A DNA stretch of 64,000 bases from Anaerobacillus sp. CMMVII (GCF_025377685.1 NZ_JACEHK010000001.1:186001-250000); one strand, 5' to 3'; shown: positions 20,252 through 30,439, numbered from the stretch's first letter. Program-made: numbers and translations. Notes: generated by a model from the letters alone, not told the origin.

Positions 20252-20884
20252 ATGAATTGTGAAAAAGAAATATTCTCCTTAATTCACAAGTATTTGGATG
20301 AAGAGGTTAATGATATTGAACGTAAACAGTTGAATAGTCATTTACGAGAATGTGAAAAGTGCCGAACACACATGAGCGAATTAAAAAAATCAATTGCCTT
20401 CATTCAAAGCTCTTCGCATATTGTAGCGCCAACAGATTTCACCAATCTTGTCATGAAGCAATTACCACAACAAAAGCCTTCTGTTAATTGGAAGCGTTGG
20501 ATGAAAAGACATCCGATCTTTGTTGCTGCATCTATATTTGTCATCCTTATGGCTACCAGTATGTTTTCCATGTGGACTGATGGTGGCGAGAAGCTTTCCG
20601 TAACTGGGCAAGCAAACTTAATTATTGATAAGGAGAGAAATATTGTTGTTGTTCCTGAAGGAGAGGTAGTTGAAGGGGATCTACTAATTAGAAATGGTAG
20701 CATTCAAGTAGATGGACAAGTGAATGGGAATCTTACTGTTGTTAACGGTCATAAATATATGGCTTCAGCAGGGCAGGTAGCAGGAAATATAGAAGAGATT
20801 AATGAGGGGTTAGAATGGCTTTGGTATAATATAAAATCATTCTTCTCTGAGGTTGTAAATATCTTTGAAAATAAAAAAGAATAA
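20252..20884 (+). CDS. rsiW: Anti-sigma-W factor RsiW
   Basis: A 210-residue membrane protein. The N-terminal zinc-binding anti-sigma domain has the His-x3-Cys-x2-Cys motif (HLRECEKC, residues 30-37). One transmembrane segment lies at about residues 90-108. The extracytoplasmic part (110-185) has a short beta-repeat region (GDLLIRNGSIQVDGQVNGNL) like polymer-forming domains. It holds SigW until cut by PrsW and RasP proteases. Length is close to B. subtilis RsiW (208). Confidence 0.93.
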   Translation: MNCEKEIFSLIHKYLDEEVNDIERKQLNSHLRECEKCRTHMSELKKSIAFIQSSSHIVAPTDFTNLVMKQLPQQKPSVNWKRWMKRHPIFVAASIFVILMATSMFSMWTDGGEKLSVTGQANLIIDKERNIVVVPEGEVVEGDLLIRNGSIQVDGQVNGNLTVVNGHKYMASAGQVAGNIEEINEGLEWLWYNIKSFFSEVVNIFENKKE

Positions 20885-20889
20885 TGTTA

Positions 20890-20932
20890 TTTAAGTGTCA
20901 CTGTCCATAAACTATGGAGGAGACACTTTTTT
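20890..20932 (+). terminator. Terminator after rsiW
   Basis: AAGTGTC pairs with GACACTT, with an inner TCCATA/TATGGA pairing, then a T-run. It separates the sigW operon from cdaA. Confidence 0.7.
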
Positions 20933-21052
20933 CATCTTCCTTGAAAGTAGAAATACTATTCATGGGGGTGTAGCTGATATAGTAATGATGATATGGTATA
21001 ATATAAAAGTTATAAACCTCATAATAAAGAATCTTTGTTTGGAGGAAAAAAG

Positions 21053-21877
21053 ATGCAGTTTTTTGAAGATATTCAACTTCTTACTATAATAAGAGTTGCT
21101 GTAGATATACTACTTGTTACATTTGTAATATATAAACTTATCATGATCATTCGTGGAACGAGAGCGGTACAGCTCCTTAAAGGGATTACGGTTATACTAG
21201 CTGTCTGGTTTTTGAGTGGACAATTAGGATTACATACACTTAGGTGGATTATGTCCCAAGCTGTCATTTATGGTTTGTTAGCAATTATCATTATTTTTCA
21301 GCCTGAACTTCGGCGAGCTTTAGAGCAATTAGGTAGAGGGAAATTTTTAGCCCGGTCAAGTTCAATTGACGACCTAGAAGTCGAAAAGGCTGTTGATGAA
21401 ATTGTCAAAGCTTCTATTTATATGGGGAAACGTCGTATTGGTGCGTTAATCTCGATTGAGCGAGAAACAGGAATGAATGATTATATTGAAACAGGGATTG
21501 CTGTGCAGGGGAAATTAACGTCTGAATTGCTAATAAATATTTTTATTCCCAATACACCATTACATGATGGAGCAGTAATTATAAAAAATCAGCAAATAAT
21601 GGCAGCTGGTTGTTATTTACCTTTGTCAGAAGATCCTTTTATTTCGAAAGAGTTAGGGACGAGGCATAGAGCTGCATTAGGAATAAGTGAGGTAACTGAT
21701 AGTATTACCTTGGCTGTTTCTGAAGAAACTGGTCATATTTCTGTAACGAAAAATGGTGAGTTGCACCGAAATCTTGATGAAGAAGCATTAAAAGAGTTAC
21801 TAAAGCAAGAGCTTGTAACAAATGTAAAAGCCAACTCTACTTCACTTTGGCAGTGGGGAGGGAAGAAAAATGGATAG
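21053..21877 (+). CDS. cdaA: Diadenylate cyclase CdaA (YbbP)
   Basis: A 274-residue membrane enzyme making c-di-AMP from two ATP. Three N-terminal membrane segments (residues 8-95) are followed by the DAC domain with the DGA motif (PLHDGAVI) and RHR motif (GTRHRAALG). The ATG at 21053 is preferred because GGAGG lies just before it. It overlaps cdaR by 8 bases. The cdaA-cdaR-glmM order is the conserved c-di-AMP and cell-wall precursor operon of Firmicutes. Confidence 0.95.
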   Translation: MQFFEDIQLLTIIRVAVDILLVTFVIYKLIMIIRGTRAVQLLKGITVILAVWFLSGQLGLHTLRWIMSQAVIYGLLAIIIIFQPELRRALEQLGRGKFLARSSSIDDLEVEKAVDEIVKASIYMGKRRIGALISIERETGMNDYIETGIAVQGKLTSELLINIFIPNTPLHDGAVIIKNQQIMAAGCYLPLSEDPFISKELGTRHRAALGISEVTDSITLAVSEETGHISVTKNGELHRNLDEEALKELLKQELVTNVKANSTSLWQWGGKKNG

Positions 21878-23159
21878 ATTGTATAATGACCCCTGGTTTG
21901 TGAAAGCTATCTCCTTTTTTATAGCAGTGATGCTTTTCGCTATTGTAAATTTTGATAATGCAAATAATCAACCAGGTGCGCTACCAAATATCACAAATGG
22001 ATCGTATACGATAGAGGAAGTTCCTCTAAATGTTTATTATAACGAAGAAGAATACGCCATTACTGAAATTGTTGATCATGTTCAGGTGAATTTAAGGGGA
22101 CCTCAAAATGTCCTAACTTTTTTCCAAATTGCACGACCTTCCTATGATGTGTTTATTGATCTACGTAATTTAGGAACAGGGACCCATGAAGTCAATGTAC
22201 AACATCGTAATTTTCCAAATGAGTTAACGGTAAACATTGTCCCTGAAAAAGTAACGGTCTCAATTGAAGAAAAAAGAACGATTTCAATCCCAGTCGATAT
22301 AGAATTACTCAATAAATCAGCATTACCAGGTGGATATACATTAGGGACACCAATTGTAAATCCAGTGAATGTAGAGATTACAGCAGCTGAAAGCATTATT
22401 AGTCAAGTTGGATTTGCAAAAGGGTTTGTCGATGTTAATGGCTCTAATGAAACAATAGAGAAGAGTGTTCCAGTAAAAGTCTATGATCAGCATGGCAATG
22501 AGCTTCACATTGATGTTAATCCAACGGTAGTCGACGTGAAAGTGCCAATCATAAGTCCAAATAAGGATGTCCCACTTAAGATTAATCGTCTTGGTGAGTT
22601 GCCAGAGGGGTTTAGTATAAAAACAATTAATACGGATCCTAAAGACGTTACAATTTTTGGACCAATAGATGTGATTAATCAAATAAGTGTAATTGAAGGG
22701 ATAGAAGTGGATTTATCGACAATTACTGAAAATAAAATTCTTGAGGTTGAGATTCCAATTCCACCAGGAGTGGAAAAAGTGACTCCAGCCGTAGTAAAAG
22801 TAGTGATAGAAGTAGACATAGAAGAGGAAATAGTGATCACTGACATTCCTATAGGTGTCATAGGGAAAAGGGATCAAGTAGAAGTTGCGTTTGTCTTACC
22901 AGAGCAAGAGTTAATTACAATTATCGTTAAAGGATCGCCAACGACAATTCAACGTTTACGAAAAGAAGATTTAAATGTGCACATTGATGTTAATCAATTA
23001 CCTATTGGAGAACATGATGTACCTCTACAGGTTACTGGTCATCAAAATGTAAAATTCACTTTGCCCTTTAACAATGTAAGGGTAAATATATCAGAAGTTT
23101 TGAGTGCTGAGGAAGAAGAGACCGAAAGCATTACTGAAGCCAACGATGAAACAACGTAA
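21870..23159 (+). CDS. cdaR: CdaA regulatory protein CdaR (YbbR)
   Basis: A 429-residue protein with one N-terminal membrane anchor (residues 10-27) and four extracytoplasmic YbbR repeats, seen as recurring patterns such as VTVSIEEKRTISIPVDIEL, VDVKVPIISPNKDVPL and VVIEVDIEEEIVITDIP. The tail is Glu-rich. CdaR modulates the activity of CdaA in complex with GlmM. It starts within the end of cdaA, which suggests coupled translation. Confidence 0.93.
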   Translation: MDRLYNDPWFVKAISFFIAVMLFAIVNFDNANNQPGALPNITNGSYTIEEVPLNVYYNEEEYAITEIVDHVQVNLRGPQNVLTFFQIARPSYDVFIDLRNLGTGTHEVNVQHRNFPNELTVNIVPEKVTVSIEEKRTISIPVDIELLNKSALPGGYTLGTPIVNPVNVEITAAESIISQVGFAKGFVDVNGSNETIEKSVPVKVYDQHGNELHIDVNPTVVDVKVPIISPNKDVPLKINRLGELPEGFSIKTINTDPKDVTIFGPIDVINQISVIEGIEVDLSTITENKILEVEIPIPPGVEKVTPAVVKVVIEVDIEEEIVITDIPIGVIGKRDQVEVAFVLPEQELITIIVKGSPTTIQRLRKEDLNVHIDVNQLPIGEHDVPLQVTGHQNVKFTLPFNNVRVNISEVLSAEEEETESITEANDETT

Positions 23160-23202
23160 AAATTAGCTATTATTTGCATGTAAATCTAAGGAGAGATATG
23201 AA

Positions 23203-24549
23203 ATGGGAAAATATTTTGGAACAGATGGAGTCAGAGGAGTTGCTAACACTGAACTGACACCAGAACTAGCATTTAAGCTTGGGAGATTTGGTGGATATGT
23301 CTTAACGAAAAATACAGATAAGCCTAAAGTATTAATTGGACGGGACACTCGCATCTCTGGGCATATGCTTGAAGGAGCTTTGGTAGCTGGTCTTCTTTCC
23401 ATAGGTGCAGAAGTAATGCGATTAGGAGTCATCTCAACACCAGGAGTTGCCTATTTAACGAAAGCTATTAGTGCACATGCAGGAGTGATGATTTCTGCTT
23501 CGCACAATCCAGTTGCAGACAATGGTATTAAGTTTTTTGGTCCAGATGGTTATAAGCTATTAGACCACCAAGAGGAAGAAATTGAAAAGCTTTTGGATAA
23601 AGAAGTAGATGAGTTGCCACGTCCAGTCGGAGCTAATGTTGGTCAACTAAATGATTACTTCGAAGGTGGACAAAAGTATTTACAATTTCTAAAGCAAACT
23701 GTTGAAGAGGATTTTACAGGGATCCATATAGCTTTGGATTGCGCGAACGGGGCAGCATCGTCACTGGCTCCTCATCTATTTGCAGATTTAGAAGCGGACA
23801 TCTCAACAATTGGAACCAGTCCAAATGGAACAAATATTAATGATGGGGTTGGCTCAACACATCCTGAGAAATTAGCTCAGTTTGTGCTCGATAGAAAAGC
23901 TGATATTGGATTAGCTTTCGATGGTGATGCGGATCGGTTAATTGCGATTGATGAAAATGGCCATATTGTTGATGGTGATCAGATTATGTATATTTGTGCA
24001 AGGTACTTTAAAGAGCAGGGCAGATTGAAACATCAAACAGTAGTTTCAACGGTTATGAGTAATTTAGGGTTTTATAAGGCGATTGAAGAGGCAAAGATTG
24101 ATGCGCGACAAACCGCTGTTGGTGATCGTTATGTGATGGAGGAAATGAGAAAGGGCGGCTACAATTTAGGTGGTGAGCAATCCGGACACATTATTTTCCT
24201 TGATTACAACACAACTGGAGATGGTTTATTATCCGCACTGCAGTTAGTTAATATTATGAAGGTAACTCAAAAGCCTCTGTCCGAGCTCGCATCAGGAATG
24301 AAGAAATTCCCACAAACTCTTGTTAACATTCGAGTTGAGGACAAGCAAGCGATGTTAACGAATGAAGTTATTAATGATAAAATCCGTCGAGTAGAAGAAG
24401 CGATGGGTGGAGAAGGTCGTATTCTCGTTCGTCCTTCTGGAACAGAACCTCTTGTTCGCGTTATGGCAGAAGCTCCTACACAAGAGCTTTGTGATCAATA
24501 TGTACAAGAAATTGTTGATGTAGTGAAAAAGGAAATGGGAACTGAGTAA
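23203..24549 (+). CDS. glmM: Phosphoglucosamine mutase GlmM
   Basis: A 448-residue enzyme that turns glucosamine-6-phosphate into glucosamine-1-phosphate for peptidoglycan. All family sites are present: phosphoserine loop ISASHNP (about residue 100), metal loop DGDADR (about 240), sugar loop GGEQSGH (about 325), phosphate site RPSGTEP (about 409). It follows cdaR by 43 bases and also binds CdaA in this family. A terminator follows. Confidence 0.97.
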   Translation: MGKYFGTDGVRGVANTELTPELAFKLGRFGGYVLTKNTDKPKVLIGRDTRISGHMLEGALVAGLLSIGAEVMRLGVISTPGVAYLTKAISAHAGVMISASHNPVADNGIKFFGPDGYKLLDHQEEEIEKLLDKEVDELPRPVGANVGQLNDYFEGGQKYLQFLKQTVEEDFTGIHIALDCANGAASSLAPHLFADLEADISTIGTSPNGTNINDGVGSTHPEKLAQFVLDRKADIGLAFDGDADRLIAIDENGHIVDGDQIMYICARYFKEQGRLKHQTVVSTVMSNLGFYKAIEEAKIDARQTAVGDRYVMEEMRKGGYNLGGEQSGHIIFLDYNTTGDGLLSALQLVNIMKVTQKPLSELASGMKKFPQTLVNIRVEDKQAMLTNEVINDKIRRVEEAMGGEGRILVRPSGTEPLVRVMAEAPTQELCDQYVQEIVDVVKKEMGTE

Positions 24550-24559
24550 AGGGTAAATA

Positions 24560-24590
24560 AAGCAAAGGGCCAATGCTCTTTGCTTTTCTT
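24560..24590 (+). terminator. Terminator after glmM
   Basis: AAGCAAAG pairs with CTTTGCTT, followed by TTCTT. It lies 10 bases after the stop. Confidence 0.7.
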
Positions 24591-24599
24591 ATTGTAAGG

Positions 24600-24745
24600 A
24601 AATTATATGGCTTTGGATAAGTTTAATTATAGTGATAGTCTAGCTCCACCTCCCAGCCGAGGTCAGTATCCTTTGTCGGGGCTAAGCGTGGAAAAAGCAC
24701 AGTATCAGTATCCTTTTTCCTAGACGTCTTGCGCTTTTCTTATTT
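24600..24745 (+). repeat. Composite dispersed repeat, copy between glmM and glmS
   Basis: Left module TAAGTTTAATTATAGTGATA (24619-24638) recurs at 43603-43622. Middle and right modules (GAGGTCAGTATCCTTTGTCG, GGAAAAAGCA, TTTTTCCTAG, CTTGCGCTTTTCTTA) recur at 38849-38941. The whole is partly palindromic and ends in a T-rich tract. No frame is conserved. Confidence 0.75.
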
Positions 24746-24837
24746 CACGGTGCACAAAACAAGTGCTACGTGCATATTTTTGTAATAAGCCTTTGCACTA
24801 AAAATTAGTTTGTATTTTTTATGGGTTAAAACACCAA

Positions 24838-24867
24838 TTGACGTTATTTGTAAGTTTGTAGTATGAT
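24838..24867 (+). promoter_or_regulatory. Likely glmS promoter
   Basis: TTGACG (24838-24843), 18-base spacer, TATGAT (24862-24867). It would start the transcript about 45 bases before the ribozyme cleavage site. Confidence 0.6.
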
Positions 24868-24904
24868 TAGTCTGATTTGTAAATTGAAAGGAGGATCGGA
24901 GACA

Positions 24905-25100
24905 CTATATTTTATAAAAGCGCCTGAACTATTCGGACGGGAAAATGGATAGTTGACGAGGAAGAGGTTTATCGAAGTAATCGGCGGATGCCTCTCGGTT
25001 GCCACACCACAACCGCAAGCTTTAGCAAAAAAACAAGAAGGTGACTTCTTGAACAAAGACTAAAGTACTGGTGCTCTGCGAAGAATATTACGTAAAGAGT
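24905..25100 (+). ncRNA. glmS ribozyme (glucosamine-6-phosphate responsive)
   Basis: The conserved cleavage context A|GCGCCTGAACT places self-cleavage between 24919 and 24920. Family core parts follow in order: GACGAGGAAGAGG, ATCGAAGTAATCGGCGGATG, CCTCTCGGTTGCCACACCAC and the AAAGACTAAAGTACT region. The ribozyme cuts the glmS mRNA when glucosamine-6-phosphate binds, leading to RNA decay. It lies about 90 bases before the glmS start. 3' end is approximate. Confidence 0.93.
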
Positions 25101-25189
25101 GGGGCAAGTATGCCCCTATATAGTTACACAAAGATTTTGTGTATGTATATTAGCGCTGCTTGCCCCCCAATTAGGGAGGATTATTAATT

Positions 25190-26992
25190 ATGTGCGGAAT
25201 CGTTGGATATGTAGGAAATCAAGATGCAAAAGAAATCTTGTTAAAAGGTTTAGAGAAGTTAGAGTATAGAGGTTATGATTCAGCAGGTATTGCGATTGTT
25301 AACGAAGAAGGAGTACATCTTTTTAAAGAAAAGGGACGCATTGCTCAATTACGTGAAGTAGTTGATCAAAACGAAACGGGAACAGTCGGAATTGGTCACA
25401 CTCGTTGGGCGACTCATGGTGCTCCAAGTCGTGTTAATGCTCATCCACATCAAAGTACTTCAAGTCGTTTTACGATTGTTCATAACGGTGTTATTGAAAA
25501 CTATGAGGAAATCCAAAAGGAATATCTAAAAGGTGTCTCATTTGTAAGTGAAACGGATACAGAAGTAATTGTTCAATTGGTAGAACGTTCGATGGGAGAA
25601 GGGAACTCTGTTGAAAGAGCTTTTAGACAGACATTATCCTTATTAAAGGGTTCTTACGCAATTGCCTTATTAGATGAAACAGATCCAGACAAAATTTATG
25701 TAGGAAAAAATAAAAGTCCTCTTTTAGTTGGTCTTGGTGAAGACGTAAATGTTGTGGCTAGTGATGCTATGGCAATGTTGAACGTTACCAATAAGTTTGT
25801 AGAACTTATGGATAAAGAGATTGTCATTGTTAGTCGTGATGAAGTAACAATCAAGAACCTAGCTGGAGTTACAATTACTAGAGAACCTTTTATTGCTGAA
25901 TTAGATGCAAGTGATATCGAAAAGGGAACGTATCCGCATTATATGCTAAAGGAAATTGATGAACAGCCTTTAGTGATTCGTAATATTATCTCCAAGTATC
26001 AAGATGAAAATGGAGAAGTTACGTTAGATGAGAATATCCGTAATGCTGTAAAAGCTGCAGATCGTATTTATATTATTGCTGCAGGTACTAGCTACCATGC
26101 TGGTCTTGTTGGAAAGCAGCTTATTGAAACGATTGCGAAGAAACCAGTAGAAACGCATATTGCTAGTGAGTTCCTTTACAATATGCCTTTAGTATCTGAA
26201 AAACCACTCTTTATTTTTATCTCACAAAGCGGTGAAACAGCAGATAGCCGTGGTGTTTTAGTAAATGTGAAAAAATTAGGCTATCCAGCCTTAACGATTA
26301 CAAATGTTCCAGGATCAACATTATCTCGTGAAGCTGATTTTACACTTCATACTGTTGCTGGTCCTGAGATTGCAGTAGCATCTACAAAGGCTTATACGGC
26401 GCAAATGGCAGTGTTATCTTTACTAGCTGTTGATGCAGCTAAAGCTCAGGGGTTAAAGCTAGAGTTTGATCCAATTAAAGAGCTAAGCATCGTTGCTACG
26501 GTAATGGAAACACTGTGTGATCAAAAAGAAGCGTTAGAAAAAATTGCACGTGATTATTTAAGCGTAACTCGCAACTGTTTCTTTATTGGCCGTGCTTCTG
26601 ATTTTTATGTTGGATTAGAAGGTGCCTTGAAATTAAAAGAAATCTCTTATATCCAAGCAGAAGGTTTTGCTGGTGGGGAATTAAAGCACGGAACGATTGC
26701 ATTAATTGAAGAAGGAACACCGGTAATTGCCTTAGCAACACAAGCACATGTAAACTTAAGCATTCGTGGGAATGTTAAGGAAGTTGCAGCTCGTGGTGCG
26801 AATCCATGCATCATTAGTTTAGAAGGACTAAATGCAGAGAACGATCAATTGGTATTACCAAAAGTTCACGAATATCTAACACCACTTGTTGCTGTAGTTC
26901 CATTACAATTACTTGCTTATTATGCTTCACTTCACAGAGGCTGTGACGTTGATAAGCCAAGGAACTTAGCGAAGAGTGTAACTGTAGAATAA
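25190..26992 (+). CDS. glmS: Glutamine-fructose-6-phosphate aminotransferase GlmS
   Basis: A 600-residue enzyme that makes glucosamine-6-phosphate. Cys2 is the N-terminal nucleophile (MCGIVGYVG) of the class II glutamine amidotransferase domain (1-230). Two SIS sugar-phosphate domains follow ([19 protein letters not shown]) and the C-terminus is KSVTVE as expected. A GGAGG site lies before the ATG. Expression is controlled by the ribozyme upstream. A terminator follows. Confidence 0.98.
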   Translation: MCGIVGYVGNQDAKEILLKGLEKLEYRGYDSAGIAIVNEEGVHLFKEKGRIAQLREVVDQNETGTVGIGHTRWATHGAPSRVNAHPHQSTSSRFTIVHNGVIENYEEIQKEYLKGVSFVSETDTEVIVQLVERSMGEGNSVERAFRQTLSLLKGSYAIALLDETDPDKIYVGKNKSPLLVGLGEDVNVVASDAMAMLNVTNKFVELMDKEIVIVSRDEVTIKNLAGVTITREPFIAELDASDIEKGTYPHYMLKEIDEQPLVIRNIISKYQDENGEVTLDENIRNAVKAADRIYIIAAGTSYHAGLVGKQLIETIAKKPVETHIASEFLYNMPLVSEKPLFIFISQSGETADSRGVLVNVKKLGYPALTITNVPGSTLSREADFTLHTVAGPEIAVASTKAYTAQMAVLSLLAVDAAKAQGLKLEFDPIKELSIVATVMETLCDQKEALEKIARDYLSVTRNCFFIGRASDFYVGLEGALKLKEISYIQAEGFAGGELKHGTIALIEEGTPVIALATQAHVNLSIRGNVKEVAARGANPCIISLEGLNAENDQLVLPKVHEYLTPLVAVVPLQLLAYYASLHRGCDVDKPRNLAKSVTVE

Positions 26993-27000
26993 TTTTAAAA

Positions 27001-27041
27001 AACTCTTAGTACAGCATCTTGATGTACTAGGAGTTTTTTTG
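27001..27041 (+). terminator. Terminator of glmS
   Basis: Thirteen-bp stem AACTCTTAGTACA / TGTACTAGGAGTT (one G-T pair) followed by six T. Confidence 0.88.
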
Positions 27042-27186
27042 CGTTAAAGAAAAAAATTATGCAACTAGATTTTTGGTGAAATTGAACAAGTATAACCAAG
27101 TCTTACAGGCAATTACCTTCACATATATTAACACTCTAAGAAAAATACTAAATGTATGAACTACTATGGCATGATGGAGGGGAAAT

Positions 27187-28635
27187 ATGAGCGCATTTAA
27201 CTATAAAAATTCCTGGTTCAAAAACATTCGAGGGGATATCTTAGCGGGGATTGTTGTCGCACTTGCTTTAATTCCTGAGGCAATTGCTTTTTCAATCATT
27301 GCAGGGTTGGATCCAATGGTTGGGTTATATGCATCATTCGTAATGGCTATTGTTATTTCCTTTGTGGGAGGAAGACCGGGAATGATTTCTGCTGCAACAG
27401 GGGCGATGGCGCTAGTAATTGTTACACTGGTTGCGGACCATGGGTTACAGTATCTATTAGCTGCTACATTACTGACAGGAGTTCTTCAAATCCTGTTTGG
27501 TCTGTTTAAGTTAGCTAGGTATATGAAGTTTATTCCTCGGTCCGTAATGGTTGGCTTTGTGAATGCACTTGCTATCCTTATTTTTATGTCGCAACTTGAG
27601 TATTTTATTGGTGAAAGACCTATGATATATGCGTTAGTTGCGCTAACATTGCTCATTATCTATTTATTCCCTTACATAACTAGGGCAGTGCCATCTACTC
27701 TAGTAGCGATTGTTATTGTCACAGCTTTAGCAGTACTGATGAATATCCATGCCTGGACAGTCGGCGATATGGGGACAATTCCAAGAACATTACCTGATTT
27801 TTTCATTCCAGCTGTTCCTTTTAACTTAGAAACACTAAGAATTATCTTCCCGTATTCAATTGCTTTAGCTGTTGTTGGTCTGATTGAATCATTATTAACT
27901 GCTTCGATTGTTGATGATATGACAAACTCTGATAGTGAAAAAAATATTGAAAGTGGCGGACAAGGAATTGCAAACATTGCTGTAGGATTATTTGGTGGGA
28001 TGGCTGGTTGTGCAATGATAGGCCAGTCAGTCATAAATGTAAAGTCAGGTGGTAGGGGTAGGTTGTCTACTTTTGTAGCTGGTGTTTTTCTGATGTTTTT
28101 GATTGCCGTGTTAGGTGATATTGTTGTATTAATCCCTATGGCTGTATTGGCCGGAGTGATGATCATGGTTTCCATTAGTACATTTGACTGGAACTCGATA
28201 AGGACACTTCACTTAGTCCCTAAAACGGATGCAACGGTTATGGTTGTTACAGTAGTAACGGTTGTTGTAACACATAATCTTGCTATTGGCGTCTTTGCTG
28301 GTATTTTATTGAGTGCAATGTTCTTTGCATCGAAAATATCGAATGTCGAAGTTGAAAGTAAGCTTGAAGGAAGAGTGAAGGTGTATAAAATTAGAGGACA
28401 ACTATTCTTTGCCTCTGTCACTGATCTATTAAAGAAATTCGATTACAAAGACGATGTGAAAAAGGTAGAAATAAATTTATCAAGATCCCATATTTGGGAT
28501 GATTCTGCGGTAGTTGCTATTGATAAAATTGTTCATAAATTTAAAGAAAACGGAATTGAGGCAAATGTTACAGGATTGAATGAAGAAAGTTCAGAGTTAG
28601 TGGATAAACTGGCAAATAGGTTAGGTGGTCATTAA
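27187..28635 (+). CDS. SulP-family anion transporter with STAS domain
   Basis: A 482-residue protein with 10-12 membrane segments over residues 15-380 and a C-terminal STAS domain (385-480, [18 protein letters not shown]). The SulP signature is near the N-terminus ([20 protein letters not shown]). SulP proteins carry sulfate, bicarbonate or similar anions; the substrate here cannot be told. It is followed 15 bases later by a universal stress protein, a common pairing for SulP genes. Confidence 0.88.
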   Translation: MSAFNYKNSWFKNIRGDILAGIVVALALIPEAIAFSIIAGLDPMVGLYASFVMAIVISFVGGRPGMISAATGAMALVIVTLVADHGLQYLLAATLLTGVLQILFGLFKLARYMKFIPRSVMVGFVNALAILIFMSQLEYFIGERPMIYALVALTLLIIYLFPYITRAVPSTLVAIVIVTALAVLMNIHAWTVGDMGTIPRTLPDFFIPAVPFNLETLRIIFPYSIALAVVGLIESLLTASIVDDMTNSDSEKNIESGGQGIANIAVGLFGGMAGCAMIGQSVINVKSGGRGRLSTFVAGVFLMFLIAVLGDIVVLIPMAVLAGVMIMVSISTFDWNSIRTLHLVPKTDATVMVVTVVTVVVTHNLAIGVFAGILLSAMFFASKISNVEVESKLEGRVKVYKIRGQLFFASVTDLLKKFDYKDDVKKVEINLSRSHIWDDSAVVAIDKIVHKFKENGIEANVTGLNEESSELVDKLANRLGGH

Positions 28636-28650
28636 ACGGAGGTGAGAGAT

Positions 28651-29070
28651 TTGTACAAGAAAATATTATTAGCATATGATGGGTCAGAACATTCAAAGCG
28701 TGCCGCGGAAAACGCAATCCAGATTGCAAAATGCAGCTCTGATTCGACAGTAGAAATTGTTTATGTGGTCGATGCAAATAAGGCAAAGAATGATGTACTG
28801 AGCAATTGGAACACAATGAATTTAGAGGAAAAACGAAAAGAACTTTTAACTGGTGTAACAAAGAAAGCCACTGATGAAGGTGTAAAATACTCTATCAAGA
28901 TCTTACAAGGCGAAGCAGGCCCATCGATCATTAAATACGCCAATGATAATGATTTCAATATTGTAATTATAGGAAGTAGAGGTTTAGATGGAATACAGGA
29001 GTTCGTCTTAGGAAGTGTTAGTCATAAAGTAGCAAAACGAGTAAACTGTCCAGTGTTAATAGTAAAATAA
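28651..29070 (+). CDS. Universal stress protein (UspA family)
   Basis: A 139-residue single-domain protein: MYKKILLAYDGSEHS at the start and the ATP-binding pattern GSRG...GSVSHKV...CPVLIVK at the end. The TTG at 28651 is preferred over the GTG at 28642 because a GGAGGTGA site lies 6-7 bases upstream and the GTG overlaps it. Co-transcribed with the SulP gene; it may regulate that transporter, but this is inference. Confidence 0.9.
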   Translation: MYKKILLAYDGSEHSKRAAENAIQIAKCSSDSTVEIVYVVDANKAKNDVLSNWNTMNLEEKRKELLTGVTKKATDEGVKYSIKILQGEAGPSIIKYANDNDFNIVIIGSRGLDGIQEFVLGSVSHKVAKRVNCPVLIVK

Positions 29071-29071
29071 C

Positions 29072-29118
29072 AAAAGGTGTAATTCCTTAGGAAACTGAGG
29101 AATTATACCTTTTTTATT
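29072..29118 (+). terminator. Terminator after the Usp gene
   Basis: Long stem AAAAGGTGTAATTCCTTAG / CTGAGGAATTATACCTTTT with a short loop, then T-run. Confidence 0.88.
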
Positions 29119-29202
29119 AGGTGATTTGAAGTTCCGTCAATAAAGTAGACAAAAAAAATTGAGATTTTTTTGGTGAAACCACTACCGCACTTCGTTTGGT
29201 GG

Positions 29203-29250
29203 GGTAGTAGAAGTGATCAATCAAAAACATGACTGATCACTTCTACTACC
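29203..29250. repeat. Perfect 17-bp inverted repeat inside the IS end
   Basis: Arms GGTAGTAGAAGTGATCA (29203-29219) and TGATCACTTCTACTACC (29234-29250) with a 14-base loop. A third partial copy, CCACTACC at about 29179-29186, could compete for pairing. No T-run. Confidence 0.8.
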
Positions 29251-29282
29251 AAATGTCTAAATTATGAGATATTTTGTTGAGC

Positions 29283-30185
29283 CTACCGATAGTTTCTCTC
29301 GAATTGATTGGGTGAACACTTTCCTATCGTCGTATGTTTTCTTTTCTCATTATAAAAACTACTTATATAATAATTAACAGCTTTTATAGCCTCAGAACGT
29401 GTCTTAAAGCGGCGTCTATATATTAAGTCTTTCTTTAACGTCGCATGAAATGATTCAATACAAGCATTGTCATATGGATCACCTTTTCTACTCATGCTAA
29501 TTTGAATTCCATGTTCGTTTAAAAGGTTTGTATACTCATTACAACAGTACTGTGAACCTCTATCTGAATGATGAATTAATCCCTCTTCAGGCTGCCTTGC
29601 TATAATAGCCCTATTTAATGCTTGTAACGTAAGTTCCTTTTTCATACGAGTATCAAGTGACCATCCAACAATTTTTCTAGAGAATAAGTCCATAACTGTT
29701 GCTAAATAAACCCAGCCTTCTAGTGTCCACAAATACGTAATATCAGTGACCCAGATACGATTCGGAGTATCTACGTTGAATTGTCGTTTAACTAGGTTTG
29801 GATATATTTTTAAGGTATGATTTGAATCCGTTGTCACTTTATACTTTTCCTTTGGAATCGCTCTTAGCCCCAACTCGCGCATCACTCTAGCTACGGTTTT
29901 CTGAGAAATAACGTATCCCCAGTCTAATAGATCATCATGTACTCTAGGACTACCATATGTGCCACCACTCTCATGAAACGACTTCTTAATTTTTTGTTCA
30001 ATTTCTTTTCTATAACGTTCTCTTTCTGAATGAGTTTTCGCCTTGTTGTTTACCCATTTATAGTAACCGCTCGTCGAAACTTCAAGTACTTTGCACATCT
30101 TGGATACAGTAAATTCATCCCGATGAGCCTGAATGAAACTGTAGATTATACTTGGTTTTTGGTGAAGATGTGCATCGCCTTTTTT
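29283..30185 (-). CDS. IS3-family transposase OrfB (DDE integrase domain)
   Basis: The first in-frame ATG (30098) gives 271 residues, but the frame is open further upstream (KPSIIYSFIQAHRDEFTVSKM), so it is made by -1 frameshifting from orfA at 30179-30185. DDE residues are visible in TDITYLW, HSDRGSQY and ESFHATLKKD, with the usual HTH_21 region before them (GYYKW...). It carries out strand transfer. Coding appears intact. Confidence 0.9.
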   Translation of the reverse strand, partial: KKGDAHLHQKPSIIYSFIQAHRDEFTVSKMCKVLEVSTSGYYKWVNNKAKTHSERERYRKEIEQKIKKSFHESGGTYGSPRVHDDLLDWGYVISQKTVARVMRELGLRAIPKEKYKVTTDSNHTLKIYPNLVKRQFNVDTPNRIWVTDITYLWTLEGWVYLATVMDLFSRKIVGWSLDTRMKKELTLQALNRAIIARQPEEGLIHHSDRGSQYCCNEYTNLLNEHGIQISMSRKGDPYDNACIESFHATLKKDLIYRRRFKTRSEAIKAVNYYISSFYNEKRKHTTIGKCSPNQFERNYR

Positions 30186-30439
30186 AAGATTTCATTTTCC
30201 TCTTTTAGCTGTTGTAATTCTATTTCATGTTGTATTTTAATCTTTTCAAATTCTTTAGGCGTAATGTATTGTTCAGTAAACATATCACCTCTAGCTTTTT
30301 CTTTATAAGCTAAGACCCATCTGGAAACAGTTTTGTAAGCTAGTTCAAACTCATAAGCTACCTCAGTAGCCTTTCTTCCTTCTTCTACAATTAATTTGGC
30401 TATATACTCCCTATACTCTTGTGTATGATGCTTACCCAT
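30146..30439 (-). CDS. IS3-family transposase OrfA (helix-turn-helix)
   Basis: A 97-residue protein: HTH_Tnp_1 domain (residues 5-50, KATEVAYEFELAYKTVSRWV) and a C-terminal leucine-zipper-like helix (EIELQQLKEENEILKKAM). It binds the inverted repeats. The slippery run AAAAAAG on the minus strand (30179-30185) lies just before its end, in the usual place for making the OrfAB fusion by -1 frameshift. Confidence 0.9.
   Translation of the reverse strand: MGKHHTQEYREYIAKLIVEEGRKATEVAYEFELAYKTVSRWVLAYKEKARGDMFTEQYITPKEFEKIKIQHEIELQQLKEENEILKKAMHIFTKNQV

Noticed and set aside
20895-21089. Small frame between rsiW and cdaA
   Set aside because: It overlaps the rsiW terminator and the cdaA start and has no coding features.
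27672-28175. A 167-codon antisense frame within the SulP gene
   Set aside because: It mirrors the sense codon pattern, has no ribosome site and no recognisable domain.
29257-29282. Alternative inner left end of the IS (ATGAGATATTTT)
   Set aside because: It aligns less well with the right end than the outer repeat at 29146, which matches over 23 positions without a gap.
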